Both the position numbers and the translations under genes were made by a program. Shown one piece after another: positions 45,257-57,478 of a stretch of DNA of 64,000 nt. The notes under the pieces are model-generated. The model ran no database searches. It was not told where the DNA came from and worked only from the letters and a program-made list of their open reading frames with translations. This DNA comes from Patellaria atrata CBS 101060 (lineage: Eukaryota; Ascomycota; Dothideomycetes; Patellariales; Patellariaceae). Where the stretch lies: assembly GCA_010093705.1 (NCBI GenBank), contig MU006108.1, forward strand, positions 230,516 to 294,515, read 5' to 3'. The first letter of the stretch is position 1. The number at the start of each line of letters is the position of its first letter.

Positions 45257-45702
45257 ATGGTCCCGAAATCCCGCAAAGAGGCCGAAACGGAAGTCCGCTC
45301 CTGGGGTTTCGGGCACGTCTTCACATGGACGGACGGACCGTACGTTCCCCCTTTTCATACCGATTTCTCCGACTGTCCGAAGTGATATGTAGAGAAGTAC
45401 TGCTACTTGAACTCAAATTTCTCATTTCCGTTCTATCATTCTATCATTCTACCTTGCTCACTTTTCCTATTACTGTGTAATAGCTAATCCTGAGTACTAG
45501 GAACTCATACTACCCTCCACATTCACATGCCGGTCTGACTACCCATTTGATCTTGTCGGGGGAGTTGACTATCTGGTATCCGGATGATGAGAAGCCGGCG
45601 AAGGAGACGTTTGGGCCGGGAGATAGGGTTGATGTGGACGCGGGGAAGAAACATGAGGTTTGGATGGGGAATGGGGGGTGTACATATGTTATTGGAGAGT
45701 GA
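45257..45702 (+). CDS. Small single-domain cupin protein (94 aa)
   Basis: Exons 45257-45339 and 45501-45702 join in phase over a 161-nt intron to 94 residues. The product is a single conserved-barrel cupin: motif 1 with metal-ligand histidines in YYPPHSHAGLTTHLILSGEL (HxH, then a later Gly), and motif 2 GPGDRVDVDAGKKHEVW carrying the last histidine. The N-terminus (MVPKSRKEAETEVRSWGF) has no targeting signal, so a cytosolic protein is expected. Cupins of this size bind a divalent metal and act as dioxygenases, isomerases or ligand sensors; the substrate cannot be inferred. The intron splits the protein just before the first cupin motif, so the complete motif appears only after splicing, which supports the model. 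Confidence 0.8.
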
Positions 45703-46262
45703 GAGGATAAGGGGAATCCATTCTTTTCCACGGGTAGTATTTCTAGGTTGCTGTACGCTTATTATACTCTTCTCGACCGACGCCTAACTACGGTTTCGAC
45801 AGTTGTTCTGTGATATACAGTGCAAGCGTGTTCTATCCTACTGCATCTTGTACGGTCTGTTCCAGTGCATATAGCGGAGTCCAAGGCCAGCTTTAAAGCA
45901 AATGTACAGTAATCTAGGAGTACCCCGATAGGGGAGGGGGTAGAAGAAAGTTACAATTGGCGAAATTTAGGTGTTGTAGACCAAATTCAAGAGCAAGTTA
46001 TGAGCAGAAAACTTTGCAAACGACCTCAGAAAAAACATGACTGTAGATACTACTAGGGTAATTGAGAGAATAATGAGTAAATTTCCAAAACGTGACTTTG
46101 CAGTCACAAGCCAACTGACTGAATAACTTATAAACGTGGATACCTCCGACTTTCTTCTTCCGACAACCATTGCTAGAGGTTGCTAACCTCCTTCTCAATT
46201 CTAACCTCTCGTACTTATCACAAGTGCCGAAAACCCAAATTCCCATCAAGGGAACTGACAGG
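45703..46262. other. Intergenic region
   Basis: 560 bp between the cupin gene and the She3-like gene on the same strand. Nothing recognisable besides a GA/T-rich leader before 46263. Confidence 0.45.
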
Positions 46263-47661
46263 ATGGGACGCAGAGAAAATGCGTCTGGCACCACTGGTGC
46301 CTCATGGCAAAGGTTCCGGACGAGAGTCCGCGAAACCTTTCGCCCCAGTAATTCGGCTGCTCCAGGTATGTTTGGAAATTTTTTTTCGATTATTTCATTC
46401 CATGAGTTTCCTTAAGCACTTCTTTGATTTCTCTAATCCAAGCTCTTTCCAATTGATTGGCTTGCAACGATTCGGTGAATGAAGAGCTCAGTGTCCTTTG
46501 ACGAGACATCTATTCCACGGCGCTCTTAAGGCCGTATCAGACTATGTGTTCTACAACCTCAGTTGACTGTACTGATGTTCGTTGGATCAAGTGATGGAAG
46601 CGGTGACTTCGCATGACGAAGCACCGCTGAGTGGTACAGGATCTGCCACAGAAGAGTATCTGCCTCCAGTAGAGCCGCTAGTACCGCTTGATCTTAGCGC
46701 GTACACGGCTGCAGCACCGGAGCACATCCCTGAAGGTTCGTCTGCTCACTAACATACGTAAATAAACACAAACAGAATCTATTCATACTAACACTTAACA
46801 GAGAGGAATATCTTTTTTCACCTCAACAACATAACCAAACCAGATGTCGCAATGAACGGCCTTCGAGACCAGGCCAATGGCCTCGTTTCCTCACCTCCCC
46901 TTTCCTCGTCACTCTTTCTCAGGCAGACTGAGAACCTCGCCGGTTCGCCCCCAACCGGCAAATCCTCAAAAGTAATCGAGCGGATTACGAACGAGAATGA
47001 GCGTTTGAAGCGGGAGCTCACCGCAGAGCGTTTGGCGAAAGAAGAACTTCAAAGGCAATTACGCCTTGAGAAGGAGAAGGTTGAACGGTTGGAGCAGCAG
47101 AATGATACCCTATCCGGCATTCATGGTGCCAATGACAAGATGGTGGAAAGAAGGGATCGCAAAATCACAGAACTGAAGGCTGCTATGGATTATGAAGCGG
47201 AGCGCCGAACACAAGCAGAGAACCGAGCACGGGAGATTGCAGACCTCCTAGACGAGCGAACCTCAACAGCAAATCGCGAAGTCGCTAGAGCCAAAGAAAT
47301 GGAGAAAAAGGCCCAAGTCCACGCAGACATACTCGAGACTCGACATAATACCTACCAGCGCCAGCTCGATAGCATGAAAACCGCACTGGCTGATCTCCTG
47401 AAGGAACGAGAACAGGATCACAACAACGTCTTGCAGCTAGAAGCCATCGTTGAGCAGTACAAGCATGGCCTTGAGGCAGTGTATGAAGCACACGCCAACC
47501 TAGCGAAAGCTGAACAGAAGCGTGGAGAAGATGCTGGTCAGTTACGGGAAGAAATCGACATGAAAATGGCTAAGATGGACGCCCTTGGACAAGACATGAC
47601 TGAAGCCCTACAGAAGATGCGGTGGGTTGTTGGTGTTGCCAACAGCAGGAACTCGAAATGA
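46263..47661 (+). CDS. Coiled-coil protein resembling fungal She3-like family
   Basis: Exons 46263-46365, 46592-46735 and 46802-47661 join in phase to 368 residues. Intron 1 is 226 nt, intron 2 is 66 nt. The first 130 residues are polar and proline/serine rich; from VIERITNENERLKREL onward about 230 residues form a long, almost uninterrupted coiled coil with regular Leu/Ile heptads and many Glu/Lys/Arg/Gln. The sequence IERITNENERLKREL followed by repeated ERLEQQ and RKITELKA resembles filamentous-fungal proteins labelled SWI5-dependent HO expression protein 3 (She3), which in budding yeast tethers mRNA to the Myo4 motor. Coiled coils match each other easily, so the family name is tentative. 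No membrane span. Confidence 0.75.
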
Positions 47662-48615
47662 TACCCTTAATATGTACGACTGCTACGATCTTCACGAAAT
47701 ATGACCATCTTTTGAGTAGAGGGTTACGTTACCGGACATAGATGGCTTAGGGCGTTAATAGGGATCAAAATCTTTTCATGGTAGCGTATGGGGCGTTTTC
47801 GAAAATGGCATCTTTCAGCATCCGAATACCATTGCCTGGACTGGTCTCACAATTACGTTTCGTCTGTCCCATTTTTCCGGTTGATGGTAGATGCAAAGGA
47901 CAACCCTATCCTCGTTCACGGGCTCACGAGTGCGCTGCTAGGGATATACTTCATATAATTTGCTTTTCAGTCTGTCTGCTATCTTCGAGGGATAGATACT
48001 TCCAATATCATGATTGAACTTTGTCGGTCAGGAGGCAGGTCAAGATCTCGATTCCGCTCTACCATGTGTAGTTATAGTAATGCAATTGATCGCACACAAT
48101 GCGCCATACCATGTGGATACAATGGGAAATACGTGCTAGTTCGTATTCCTCTGATATTCAGATATTTAATCATGTATCATTTGATCGTGCATTCAACGTG
48201 AGTCTAATGCCAAGAGTATTCGGCAGAGATGCGGGTAGCGGTCATCCCAAGCTTGGTCTCAGGTCCAGCATCCAGACGGTACTAGACGACATCAGTAAAC
48301 TCTCCTATCCTGTTACATTACAGTAAGCGCGATTGATATAGCCGGACAGGCCAGCTTATTGCTACACTCTGCTGATATCCTCCTCAGTTTACAGCCTCTG
48401 ATATAGTGTCTCCGTTTCCGCCCTGCTCCGTGAGCCACGATTTGAGCGCCTTCCTGACCCAGCACTTACTTGGTTACTTAAAGACTGGACTCCACATTGA
48501 CACTTTGTACACTCTAGCACAGACCGAATAAACAGCAATCTCCATTGCTTCACATTCACCTATATCCTCCGATCGAGGCAGCCTCGAGGCGGTTCAGCCG
48601 TCCCCCGCGCTTACA
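47662..48615. other. Intergenic region upstream of SLA1
   Basis: About 0.95 kb; short frames only. The pyrimidine-rich stretch before 48616 is probably the SLA1 leader. No RNA gene or repeat seen. Confidence 0.45.
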
Positions 48616-51600
48616 ATGGTCTTTCTGGGAGTCTACCGAGCCCTTTACGATTACGCCCCCCAGGGGGACAATGAGTTGGCGATCAGTGAAGGTGACCTTC
48701 TATTCGTCCTAGAAAAGAGTACGGACGAGCCAGACTGGTGGAAGGCAAAGAAAAAAGCGCAGAGTGAGGATGAGGAAGAGCCCGAAGGCTTGATTCCTAA
48801 CAATTATGTCGAGGAGGTAGGTTACTCTTGGTAGTTCAAGATCTCAGCATTCACTTCGTTGGGCACTTGAAAGACATCCAGAAGATACAAGTTGAACCCG
48901 CCGACATATAGACTTGCGCAAGTTGCCCTGCAGATCTTCATATACTGACTGAGACTCGTAGGCTATCCCGATACACACCTCTAAAGCCCTGTACGATTAT
49001 ACACGACAGACTGACGAGGAACTTTCATTTTCAGAAGATGCACGTCTTGACGTATACGATACAACAGATCCTGATTGGACACTGGTTGGTTTTAAAGGAG
49101 AATATGGCTTCGCGCCTAGTAATTATATTGAAAAGGTAGGAGAGGCTGCGCCGGCAATGCCAGCACGGCCAAGGATACAGGGACCCGAGCCCGAACCTGA
49201 ATCTGATATACGAGAACCTCCCACGCCGAGTACCTCAAGCAGTCCGGTCCAGAGCCCTGCTGCTGCGCTCGCAGGTATCATACAGCAGAAGACGGGTTCT
49301 AGTAGAGCGATGGCATCACCTCCACCCTCTGTCACCCTTCCTCCACGGCAACCACAATATACTCCCGAAGAGTCGGACGAAGACCAGGCGCCTCCACCTA
49401 GCCTTCCCCAACGGCCGCAATCAATGTCGCCTCAAATTCCTCAACAGGCCCGATTTGCAGAATCCCCAGAACCACCTGGTGTGATGGCCTCACCACCATT
49501 ACGCGGACCTGAATATGACGACTATAGGGGGCCAATATCTCCAGGTGGTAGTTATCATCTCTACAATATCCATGAGATGGTGTCTCACTTAGGCAAAAAT
49601 AAAAAGATGCCAATGACTTTGGGGATAAATGTACCAAAAGGCCTTATTATGATATCTCCTGAGAAATCCCGAGATCAGAAAGAATGGACTGCCGACAAAC
49701 TTTCACATTATTCTATCGAAGGAAAACATGTATTCATGGAACTTGTGAGACCAAGTAAAAGCGTTGACTTCCACGCTGGAGCAAAGGATACTGCTCAAGA
49801 GATTGTTGCGGCCCTGGGAGAACTTGCAGGTGCCGCTCGAGCTGAAGGCCTTCGAGAAGTATTAGCTGCGAGCTCGGGGAGCTCAAATGTCCAAAAGAAA
49901 GCTACAATACTTTACGATTTCATGGCTCAAGGTGACGACGAAGTAACTGTCGCGGTTGGTGATGAAGTCACCGTATTGGATGATACCAAAAGTGAAGAGT
50001 GGTGGATGGTGCGGCGGCACAAAAATGGTAAAGAAGGTGTCGTCCCAAGTAGTTACGTGGATGTCACTGGAGTCGTATCAGCAGCACCACCGTCTAGCAT
50101 GACTGGTACCAATGCTGGTAAATCCACCGTCGAACAGAACAGACTCGAGGAAGAAAGATTAGCGAGAGAAGCTTCGAGGTCATACAGGAAACGGGGAGGA
50201 AGTGATTCAAAGCCTGCAGAGGTAGGCCCTGGCCTTGCGTTACCTGAGCGTAATAGTAGTTTGATGCACGGTGATAATGACACGAAGCGCTCATCACAGA
50301 GAAGCAAGCGCGAGTCCAGAGACCCGTTGACATCCGCAAAAGGAAAGCAGAGTGAGTATTTCCTGGAGGTCTTCAGCGCATTAAACTCATATCATTACGC
50401 AGAGCCTGATCCCAACAAGACACGCACATGGACCGATCGATCAGGATCATTTCGAGTCGAGGCCGAGTTCTTAGGACTCAAAGACAACAAGATCCATCTT
50501 CACAAGCAGAATGGTGTCAAGATTGCCGTACCGGTTCCCAAGATGTCAATCGAGGATCTCGAATATGTAGAGAAGGTCACGGGGGTTTCTCTAGATGACG
50601 ACAAACCTTTATCTGATATCAAAAGAAGAAGTACGCTGCGTGCGAAAGAGAATAAAGAAGGCGAGGGCAAAGCAGGTATTTCAATTGAACACCCGAAGAG
50701 ACCGGAATACGATTGGTTCGATTTTTTCCTTCAATGTGGAGTCAATCCCCAAATTTGCGAACGATATGCTGGTGCTTTTTCACGGGACGAAATGGGTGAG
50801 GAGATCCTTCCTGACGTTAATGAACCACTGCTCCGAACTCTTGGCTTAAAAGAAGGCGATATCCTCCGCGTGATGAAGTTCCTGGATAGCAAATTCAACC
50901 GAGATGGGTCTAAAGACAAACGTGCCGTAAGCTTTGGTGGAGCGTCTGTTATTGGAGATGGTGAGGGAGCTGGCGGTTTGTTTTCTGGCCCTGGTGGAAC
51001 ACTACGCAACAATACTCGTAAAGGTCGACCTGCGCCTCCTATTCAAACTAATGATGTTGTCGATCCCAAAGCGTTCGAACAGAAAACGGATGATACAGTT
51101 AAGAAGCAACTCCCCCCAGATGCAACGCCGACTCCAATAGTCTCGGCCCCATCCACTGAAAAGAAATCTGTTGGCGGATTTGACGACGATGCTTGGGATG
51201 TAAAACCTTCGAAGCAGACAACATCTCCACCACCTACCGCTCGGTCACCTCCTCCAATACAACAAACTCACACCGTTGCTCCAAATCCTCCGCCTCCTAC
51301 TTTGACCGGGTCTATGGCAGAACTGAGTCTTCTTTCCCCTCCTTTACAACCAACTCCCGCCCCTCAGCCACAGCCACAAGCTCAAGCTCAAGCTCAAGCT
51401 CAACAACCTCCACCTCAAGCGTCACAACAACCTCAGCCTACTGGAGCAACACCTGGGTTGTTTGAGCAGCTTGCGAATCAACCACCGGGAAAACTTCCTC
51501 AATCAGCCACAGGTTTCAATCAGCAACAGCTCGCTGCACCAAGGCAGCGTCCTCAAGCTTCGCAACAGGCCCAAACTGGAGGCATGATCGCTCCACCACC

Positions 51601-52463
51601 GATGAGAGCAGCATCAGCCCCTCAAAACCCTCAACAGCAAAGTGCATTTGGTCCTCCTCCTTTGCAACCACAACTAACTGGATTTCAACCACCTCGTATG
51701 CAGACTCAAATTTCTCCTCCGGGTCAAAGCTTGCAGGATCAGTTGAATCAACAACAATTGCAGCAACAGCAGCAAGCGTTTCTGCAGCAACAACAACAGT
51801 TACGAGCCCAACAAACTGGATTTGGGATCCAAGCGCCTAATTTCAATCAATTTCCTAACGGGATTATGACTCAACCGACGGGGTTCAACCAATTTAACCC
51901 ATCACTACAGTCCCAACCAACGGGTTTTCCACAGTTTCAGGTTTCACAGTCTACGGGATTTCAACCTAACATGCAACGAGGCTTCCTTAATGGAAACGTA
52001 AGTGATTCTCCCTTTGCTGATTCGAATCGCATGAATATCCAACCAATGATGAACCAGCAGACTGAATTTCCGCAGCAGTTCTCTCCAGGTCCACTGCAAC
52101 CACAAGCTACGGGAATCAATGCAATGCTTCCGCCAGCTCTACAACCTCAAGCAACTGGTATTGCTGCTAATCGTTTTGGAAGCACCAACGCCATTGGTGG
52201 ATTTGGACAACCTCCTCCTCCAGTCCCTCCTATGCCTCCTATTCCACAGCAGCAAAGTAGTCTACAGCCTCTTGTACCGCAGAAAACCGGCCCTGCTCCG
52301 CCGGTTAGATTTGGTGTACAAAATTCGGCAAAGAAACTGACGCCGCAACCGACGGGGCGGAGGGCCAATTTATCTCAAGCTAGTAAGCTATTGATGCAAG
52401 CGTGTGTTTTGATACCATTCGTACTGACTATTTCTAGCTCCTGACAATCCCTTCGGTTTTTGA
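48616..52463 (+). CDS. SLA1: Endocytic adaptor / actin regulator Sla1
   Basis: Scaffold of cortical actin patches that couples cargo, clathrin and Las17/WASP. Exons 48616-48816, 48962-52382 and 52438-52463, 1215 residues. Domains in order: SH3-1 (ALYDYAPQGDNELAISEGD, 1-67), SH3-2 (ALYDYTRQTDEELSFSED, about 71-130), SH3-3 (ILYDFMAQGDDEVTVAVGD, about 376-440), SHD1 homology domain (RTWTDRSGSFRVEAEFLG, about 552-610, binder of NPFxD cargo), the SAM-like SHD2 (WFDFFLQCGVNPQICERYAG, about 650-715), then a 500-residue Pro/Gln tail. The tail carries at least eight [LI]xxQxTG motifs (listed as a finding) and ends ATPDNPFGF, an NPF-type end supplied by the 26-nt last exon. Without splicing the frame runs on to a different short tail, so the small exon decides the C-terminus. 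Confidence 0.95.
51377..51402 (+). repeat. CAAGCT hexanucleotide tract in SLA1
   Basis: Four to five tandem copies of CAAGCT inside the SLA1 coding sequence, encoding alternating Gln-Ala. Length-variable repeat of a low-complexity tail. Confidence 0.75.
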
Positions 52464-53125
52464 TTTACCAGCTTCAACTGTCGAGGTTTTTGCAACGAGC
52501 ATGCTTCGGACGCCAATATTTTTGAATTGATTTTGAATTTCAGAAGCATAGCGTCTATACCTTGTTGGCTTCGATGCATGAATTATTTTCTTTCACATCA
52601 TAGTCGTAGTTACCAGGGCGATGATAACCCCGTCTGTTTTCTATCTTGGTCTCTAGTTTCTAGTCGAATTTACGTTTTTAATCTATCAGCCATGCTTACC
52701 TTTGCAAGCTTAAGGCTTTACTTGTCAATTTCTGTAAAATAGTTCATCCCTTGAATGCAGTAAATAACGTCTTTAACGGGTATCTCCATACCAATTAGAG
52801 CATTAGGTTTATTTACCCCACGTTCCATCATCTTACTAAGGTGGGGTCAACTAATCGTTTACAAGCACGCCCTGAGTCAACAGCTCGTATCTTCACATCT
52901 GGGTAATAAGTTAAATAAATAAGCTGCAACGGGCCTACCTTAATGTTTAAAATTATCCCTAAAGGGCAAGATCTTTGATAGCGTTGACTATAGTAAGGTA
53001 GGGTTACACTACGCTATGTTATACGTGGGTCAGAAAACACACCCAAATTGAGTATAGCTGATTTGTGGTTGTCAACCTGTTAGGCTACTATCAAGACAAT
53101 AAAGCTTCCTCTTCCACAAATTGAC
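52464..53125. other. Intergenic region
   Basis: About 0.66 kb between SLA1 and GLY1 on the same strand; AT-rich with no gene seen. Confidence 0.45.
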
Positions 53126-54624
53126 ATGGTGTCCTATTATTTCCACTATTCGAAATATATCTCTCGTAAGTTTCCTCTCATATCTAAACAAAACTACCCT
53201 CACCTTTCTATAGCCCTTGTTAAGAGTTTTCCAAGACTGAAGCCCCTCCATCATTGGACCTCAAGAGCTCCATATCAGTATCAGAAGTCTAAAACTCGAC
53301 TAAACTATACTCCTCAATACGTTCGAACAATGGCTACTAACGGATCTTCGAATAATGGCCCACCTTCCCCGCCCGTCGTAGACAAAGAGGATGTGGAAAA
53401 GAAGGCGAACACCCTCACACCGGCCGGCACGAAGACCAATAATTGGAGTAAACCGGGCCCTGCGGCATTTGATTTTAGATGTATGTGATATCCCGCTATC
53501 GAGAGTTCATGACTGCCTCCACCTCTTCAGTACCTCTTTTTTTTCCTTCCCCACTAACCGATTTCTTCTTTTAACATACGTATGGAAGCACGACTTATTT
53601 ACCACCAGCCGACGTCGTAACCACCCCAACCCCCTCCATGCTCTCCGCAATAGCATCCACAACCCTCCTCGACGATGTCTTCGCCGAAGACCCCACGACC
53701 ACCGCGCTCGAAACCCGCATTGCGACCCTAACTGGCCACCCCGCCGCCCTCCTTGTCCTCTCCGGCACAATGGGCAACCAAGTCGCGCTGCGCACGCACC
53801 TGCTCGCCCCGCCCCACGCCGTCCTCTGCGACCACAGATCCCACATCGTCAAGCACGAAGCCGGCGGGCCCGCCAGCCTATCCGGCGCTTTCGTCGAGGC
53901 CGTGAGACCGCGCAATCGGCATCATCTCACGCTCGAGGATGTGAGGAAATATGCGGTGCTGGATGAAGATGTGCATAGTTGTCCCACGCGCGTCATCAGT
54001 CTCGAAAACACGCTCAACGGCACCGTAATCCCGCTGTCCGAGTGTCGGCGCATTGCGCACTGGGCCGGGGAAAAAGGGATCCGGATGCATCTCGATGGCG
54101 CGAGACTGTGGGAAGCTGTTGCGTCGGGCGCGGGGGAGTTGGAGGAGTTTTGTAAGTGCTTCGATAGCGTGAGTTTGTGCTTTAGCAAGGGCCTTGGGGC
54201 GCCGATTGGGAGTGTGGTCGTCGGAGACGAGGCGTTTATCAGGCGTGCGCGGTGGGTGAGGAAGATGCTGGGGGGTGGGATGAGGCAGGCTGGTGTCGTT
54301 GCCGCGGCGGCGAGGGTGGGGGTTGAAGAAACGTTTCTTGGGGGCAGGTTGAGGGAGTCGCATGAGAGTGCCAGGAGGGTGGCGGGGATGTGGCAGGGGT
54401 TGGGGGGACGGTTGAGGTATCCGGTTGAGACGAATATGGTGTGGTTGGATCTGGAGGGGGTGGGGGTAAAGGAGGAGGAGTTTATGAGACTGGCGGGGGA
54501 GAGGGGCGTGAGGGTTTTGGGGGGACGGTTGGTAGTGCATTATCAGATTTCTGATGCGGCTATTGAGAGGTTGGGCGGGGTGATGGAGATGGTTTTGAAG
54601 GGGAATGGGGGAGGGAGAGGTTGA
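53126..54624 (+). CDS. GLY1: L-threonine aldolase (PLP enzyme), possible dual start
   Basis: Low-specificity threonine aldolase: cleaves threonine to glycine and acetaldehyde with pyridoxal phosphate, the main glycine source in some fungi. Exons 53126-53480 and 53609-54624 give 456 residues; the in-frame ATG at 53330 (MATNGSSNN) gives 388, the ordinary length of the family. The extra 68 residues contain no Asp or Glu and many Lys, Arg, Ser and aromatic residues, so they look like a mitochondrial presequence rather than leader RNA translated by chance. Catalytic residues: fold-type-I signature LSGTMGNQVALRTHL, His stacking on the cofactor in DHRSHIVKHEAGG, RMHLDGARLWEA, and PLP lysine in SLCFSKGLGAPIGS (Lys312 long form, 244 short form). 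The 3' half is strongly G-rich. Convergent with the ELMO gene. Confidence 0.93.
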
Positions 54625-55157
54625 ACCTGAGAGGATGAAGAGGGGTTTGGTGTGAATGTAAGATGCTGATGCTGTTTTCGAAACCCGGACCGAGAGTTTG
54701 GTTTACTTATGTTTAGGACGGCTTCATACTGCATGAGCAGGGATGAGATGGTAATCAAATCTACCTCCGGAGCTCCAATCACCTGTTGCGCCGCTCTTCT
54801 AAATTACTGACTCTCAATCTCGTATACTCCGTACATATAGAGGGCAGATAAAGCAACGTCGATATTGAGCTATTTTCTCCAGAGCAAGGCAGACTCCGTC
54901 CTTATCCACCTATATTCCAACATATTCGGTCCTCAAAGCCCAGTTAACGTACAGGAAGTGTCATCGCAACATGGTGAAGATATCCCCTTGATATAACAAC
55001 CCAAGACAAACTCAAGGCTCGACCTTCATTTCTAAATTCGTACCCTACCCCGCCCGAGCCCAATATTGACAAAGATAAGCCACACAAATCCGACCAGACA
55101 ATATCTCGACCTCCATTCCACCCAACGAGATCGACAAAATGCTCCACGACCGCCATC
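54625..55157. other. Convergent intergenic region
   Basis: 533 bp between the GLY1 and ELMO stops, made of 3' flanks. The minus-strand frame 54944-55261 overlaps the ELMO end and is not considered a gene. Confidence 0.45.
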
Positions 55158-57478
55158 CTACCCCCCCTCCATCCCCCCAATATCATACCAAAACTCCCCA
55201 TCCACCCCTTCTCTCCCGGGAAGCACCGGTTCCTCCCCCACCCCATCCTCAAACCTGACATTCAGTAGTCGAATCTTAATCCCATACCCCCCAATCAGTC
55301 CGACAAGCTTATTCGTATCCGCCGTGATGGGCTGCTGATTCAGGAGCATCAAGAGTCCGTCCAACCACTCGGCGGCGAGGGTGTGGGATTGCGGGTGCAG
55401 GGTCAGGAGGACGGATTCCTTGGGTCCGTGCGAGGAGGTGGATTTGGTACGGTGGTGGGGGGACGTGTGGGAGGGGGTTTTGGAAGAGGGGGGATGGGGC
55501 AGGTAGCCGTGGATAGTGATTTTGGTGGTGCTGGAGGCGGGGAGGGATTTCAGGGTCGAGGAGGAGGAGGTTGTGGTGGGCGTTGTGGCTGAGACGTTTG
55601 AGACGACGGAGGAGACGATGGATAAATCGACTTTGTTCGGCGGGGAATATTGTTAGTGATGTCTTTTTGCGTAGGGTGATGATGTAGGAAAAGGGGTTGA
55701 GAGTTAGGGCACATACTCTTTTCACGTAGACTGTCCAGGCCGGGATCTTGTGGGGTTTTGGACTCGAAGTCCGAGTAGTGGAGATAGCGTCTGTTGTGCG
55801 ACAGTCGGACGTAACGCCACGAGGACGTAATCGCGCGGCTGAGGCTTTGCTTCGTGACGGGGCCTGAATCCGTGCCGTAGTTGAGTGTGTGGGGGAACCA
55901 TGCGCCGGATAGGAGACAGCGTATGCGTTGTTCCTTGACAAACTGGAGAGCTTCGTGGTTGAGTTCATCGCGTACTTGGCTGGGTATGGTAATTAGCATT
56001 TGTAGCGTTGGTAGGTGTTATCGGGTATTTACCGTAAATGGTGTCCCCATGCATCTTCATAGGTAAGTTCTAACAGTTCCATTTGTAGCTCACGCAATCT
56101 TTGATAGCCGAATTCTGCAAGCTCTTCTTCCACCTCTGCGATATCTTTAATTCGGGGCGCATTACCGACTACTTGTTCGATCAATATCCTAACCAGTTCT
56201 TCCACTTTATGGAAGTCCTCTACTTCTGCCCCTGTCGCTTTCCATAGTCGCAGTAAGGCGTTCAATCCTGCAGTGTGAAGTCTCGCCCATTGTAATAATA
56301 AAGGTCGGAACAGTTTGTCGAAATTGGACCTGGATTCTGTTGATATGTATCTGTGTCCATCGTCTAAGTCCGATTTATCAACTTCGAAATGTTCGAATAG
56401 TATTGAAGTAACAGCTAAGCTCGCTCTCGCGATAGGACATCTCCTCTCAGAGGGTTGGTTGGATTGTTCCAAAAGGAGTTTTTGGAAACCATCCTCATTC
56501 TTTCGCACGTAATCGGTAACGTCCATCATCCCTAGAAAACCGGTACGATCAAACTCCCAAGCGGGGGATTCCGTCTCAAACCCAATTCGCCGCCATTTTT
56601 CAGGATGAGATCTTTTGCTACCTTTCACGGCATCTTTCTCCTCCGAGTATCTGTCTGGATTACCAACAGAGCCGAGTGACCGTAGTGCTCTTCTATGATC
56701 CGATTTCTCTAAGTCAACTTTCACCTCCTGCCATCTACGTAGCAATACCTTACTCAAAGACTGAAACTCTAGAATGGGATGTGCAAGATCTTGTAACGCA
56801 GTGCTTTGCATGAGGACATATACCGCCTTAATGACCCCTAGATTTTGAAGCTTTGCTATGAACTTGGGCCATTCCGAGTCGGAATCGTTTGTGATTGCAT
56901 CCCGCATCAATGAATTGATCAATTGAAGTGAATTGGCGCATAGTGCGTGATCTGCCGAGGAGAGTCTGCTAACGAGCATTTCGAGAAATTGGGGATATAC
57001 GGCGACAGCAGGTTTAAGCGCACGGAATCCAAATTGTCCTGGGACCGAGCTGCGATTTTGAGGGTGGGATACGATTGCTACGAGTATGGACATTGCGCCA
57101 CGGAGGATATTTACAAGGGGGTGAGTAACTACAAGTTCGACGACCTATACAAATAAGATAGTTAGAAGCCTGCTTGCACTGAAGCCATAAAGATGTCTGA
57201 ACTATGCTTACGCGCTCTATGAGTTCCTGAGAAACCTGGTCCCATCCTTTATCTAGCTCTAGCAGTCTCGAAAATGCCGTCAAGCTATAAGCCAAAGTAT
57301 TTCCTGTCGCATGCAGTGCCAGGAACCTTAACCTAGGAAGTCCACCCTCATATATGAAAACGTCGGCGAAAGAAGGATCCCCAATAACAGATTGTAGCTT
57401 AAACACGGCCATCTTGCGAACTGAGTCCTCTTCTGCTCCAAGCCTACCAACGAGCTCTGGAATGTTGATGTTGTCCAT
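55158..57478 (-). CDS. LMO1: ELMO/CED-12 family protein
   Basis: Relative of animal ELMO, which with DOCK180 activates Rac; the yeast homologue Lmo1 works with Dck1. Four exons on the minus strand, 57478-57212, 57144-56033, 55979-55717 and 55630-55158, join in phase to 704 residues. N-terminal armadillo-like helices (about 1-290: LVGRLGAEEDSVRKMAVFKL, ALHATGNTLAYSLTAFSRLL). The ELMO core lies near 300-450, with CPIARASLAVTSILFEHFEV and YEDAWGHHLR. The C-terminal third (about 480-700) is an ELMO-type PH domain: FPHTLNY, WRYVRLSHNRRYLHY, LLLNQQP-like LMLLNQQPITADT and KIRLLNVRFED, with a Ser/Pro/His-rich insert. In fungi the complex takes part in autophagy/mitophagy, wall integrity and Rac signalling. 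The insert is GC-rich with biased codon use compared with the N-terminal part. Confidence 0.9.

Noticed and set aside
53391-53966. 191-codon plus-strand frame and several antisense frames over GLY1
   Set aside because: GC-rich out-of-frame shadows of the threonine aldolase coding sequence.
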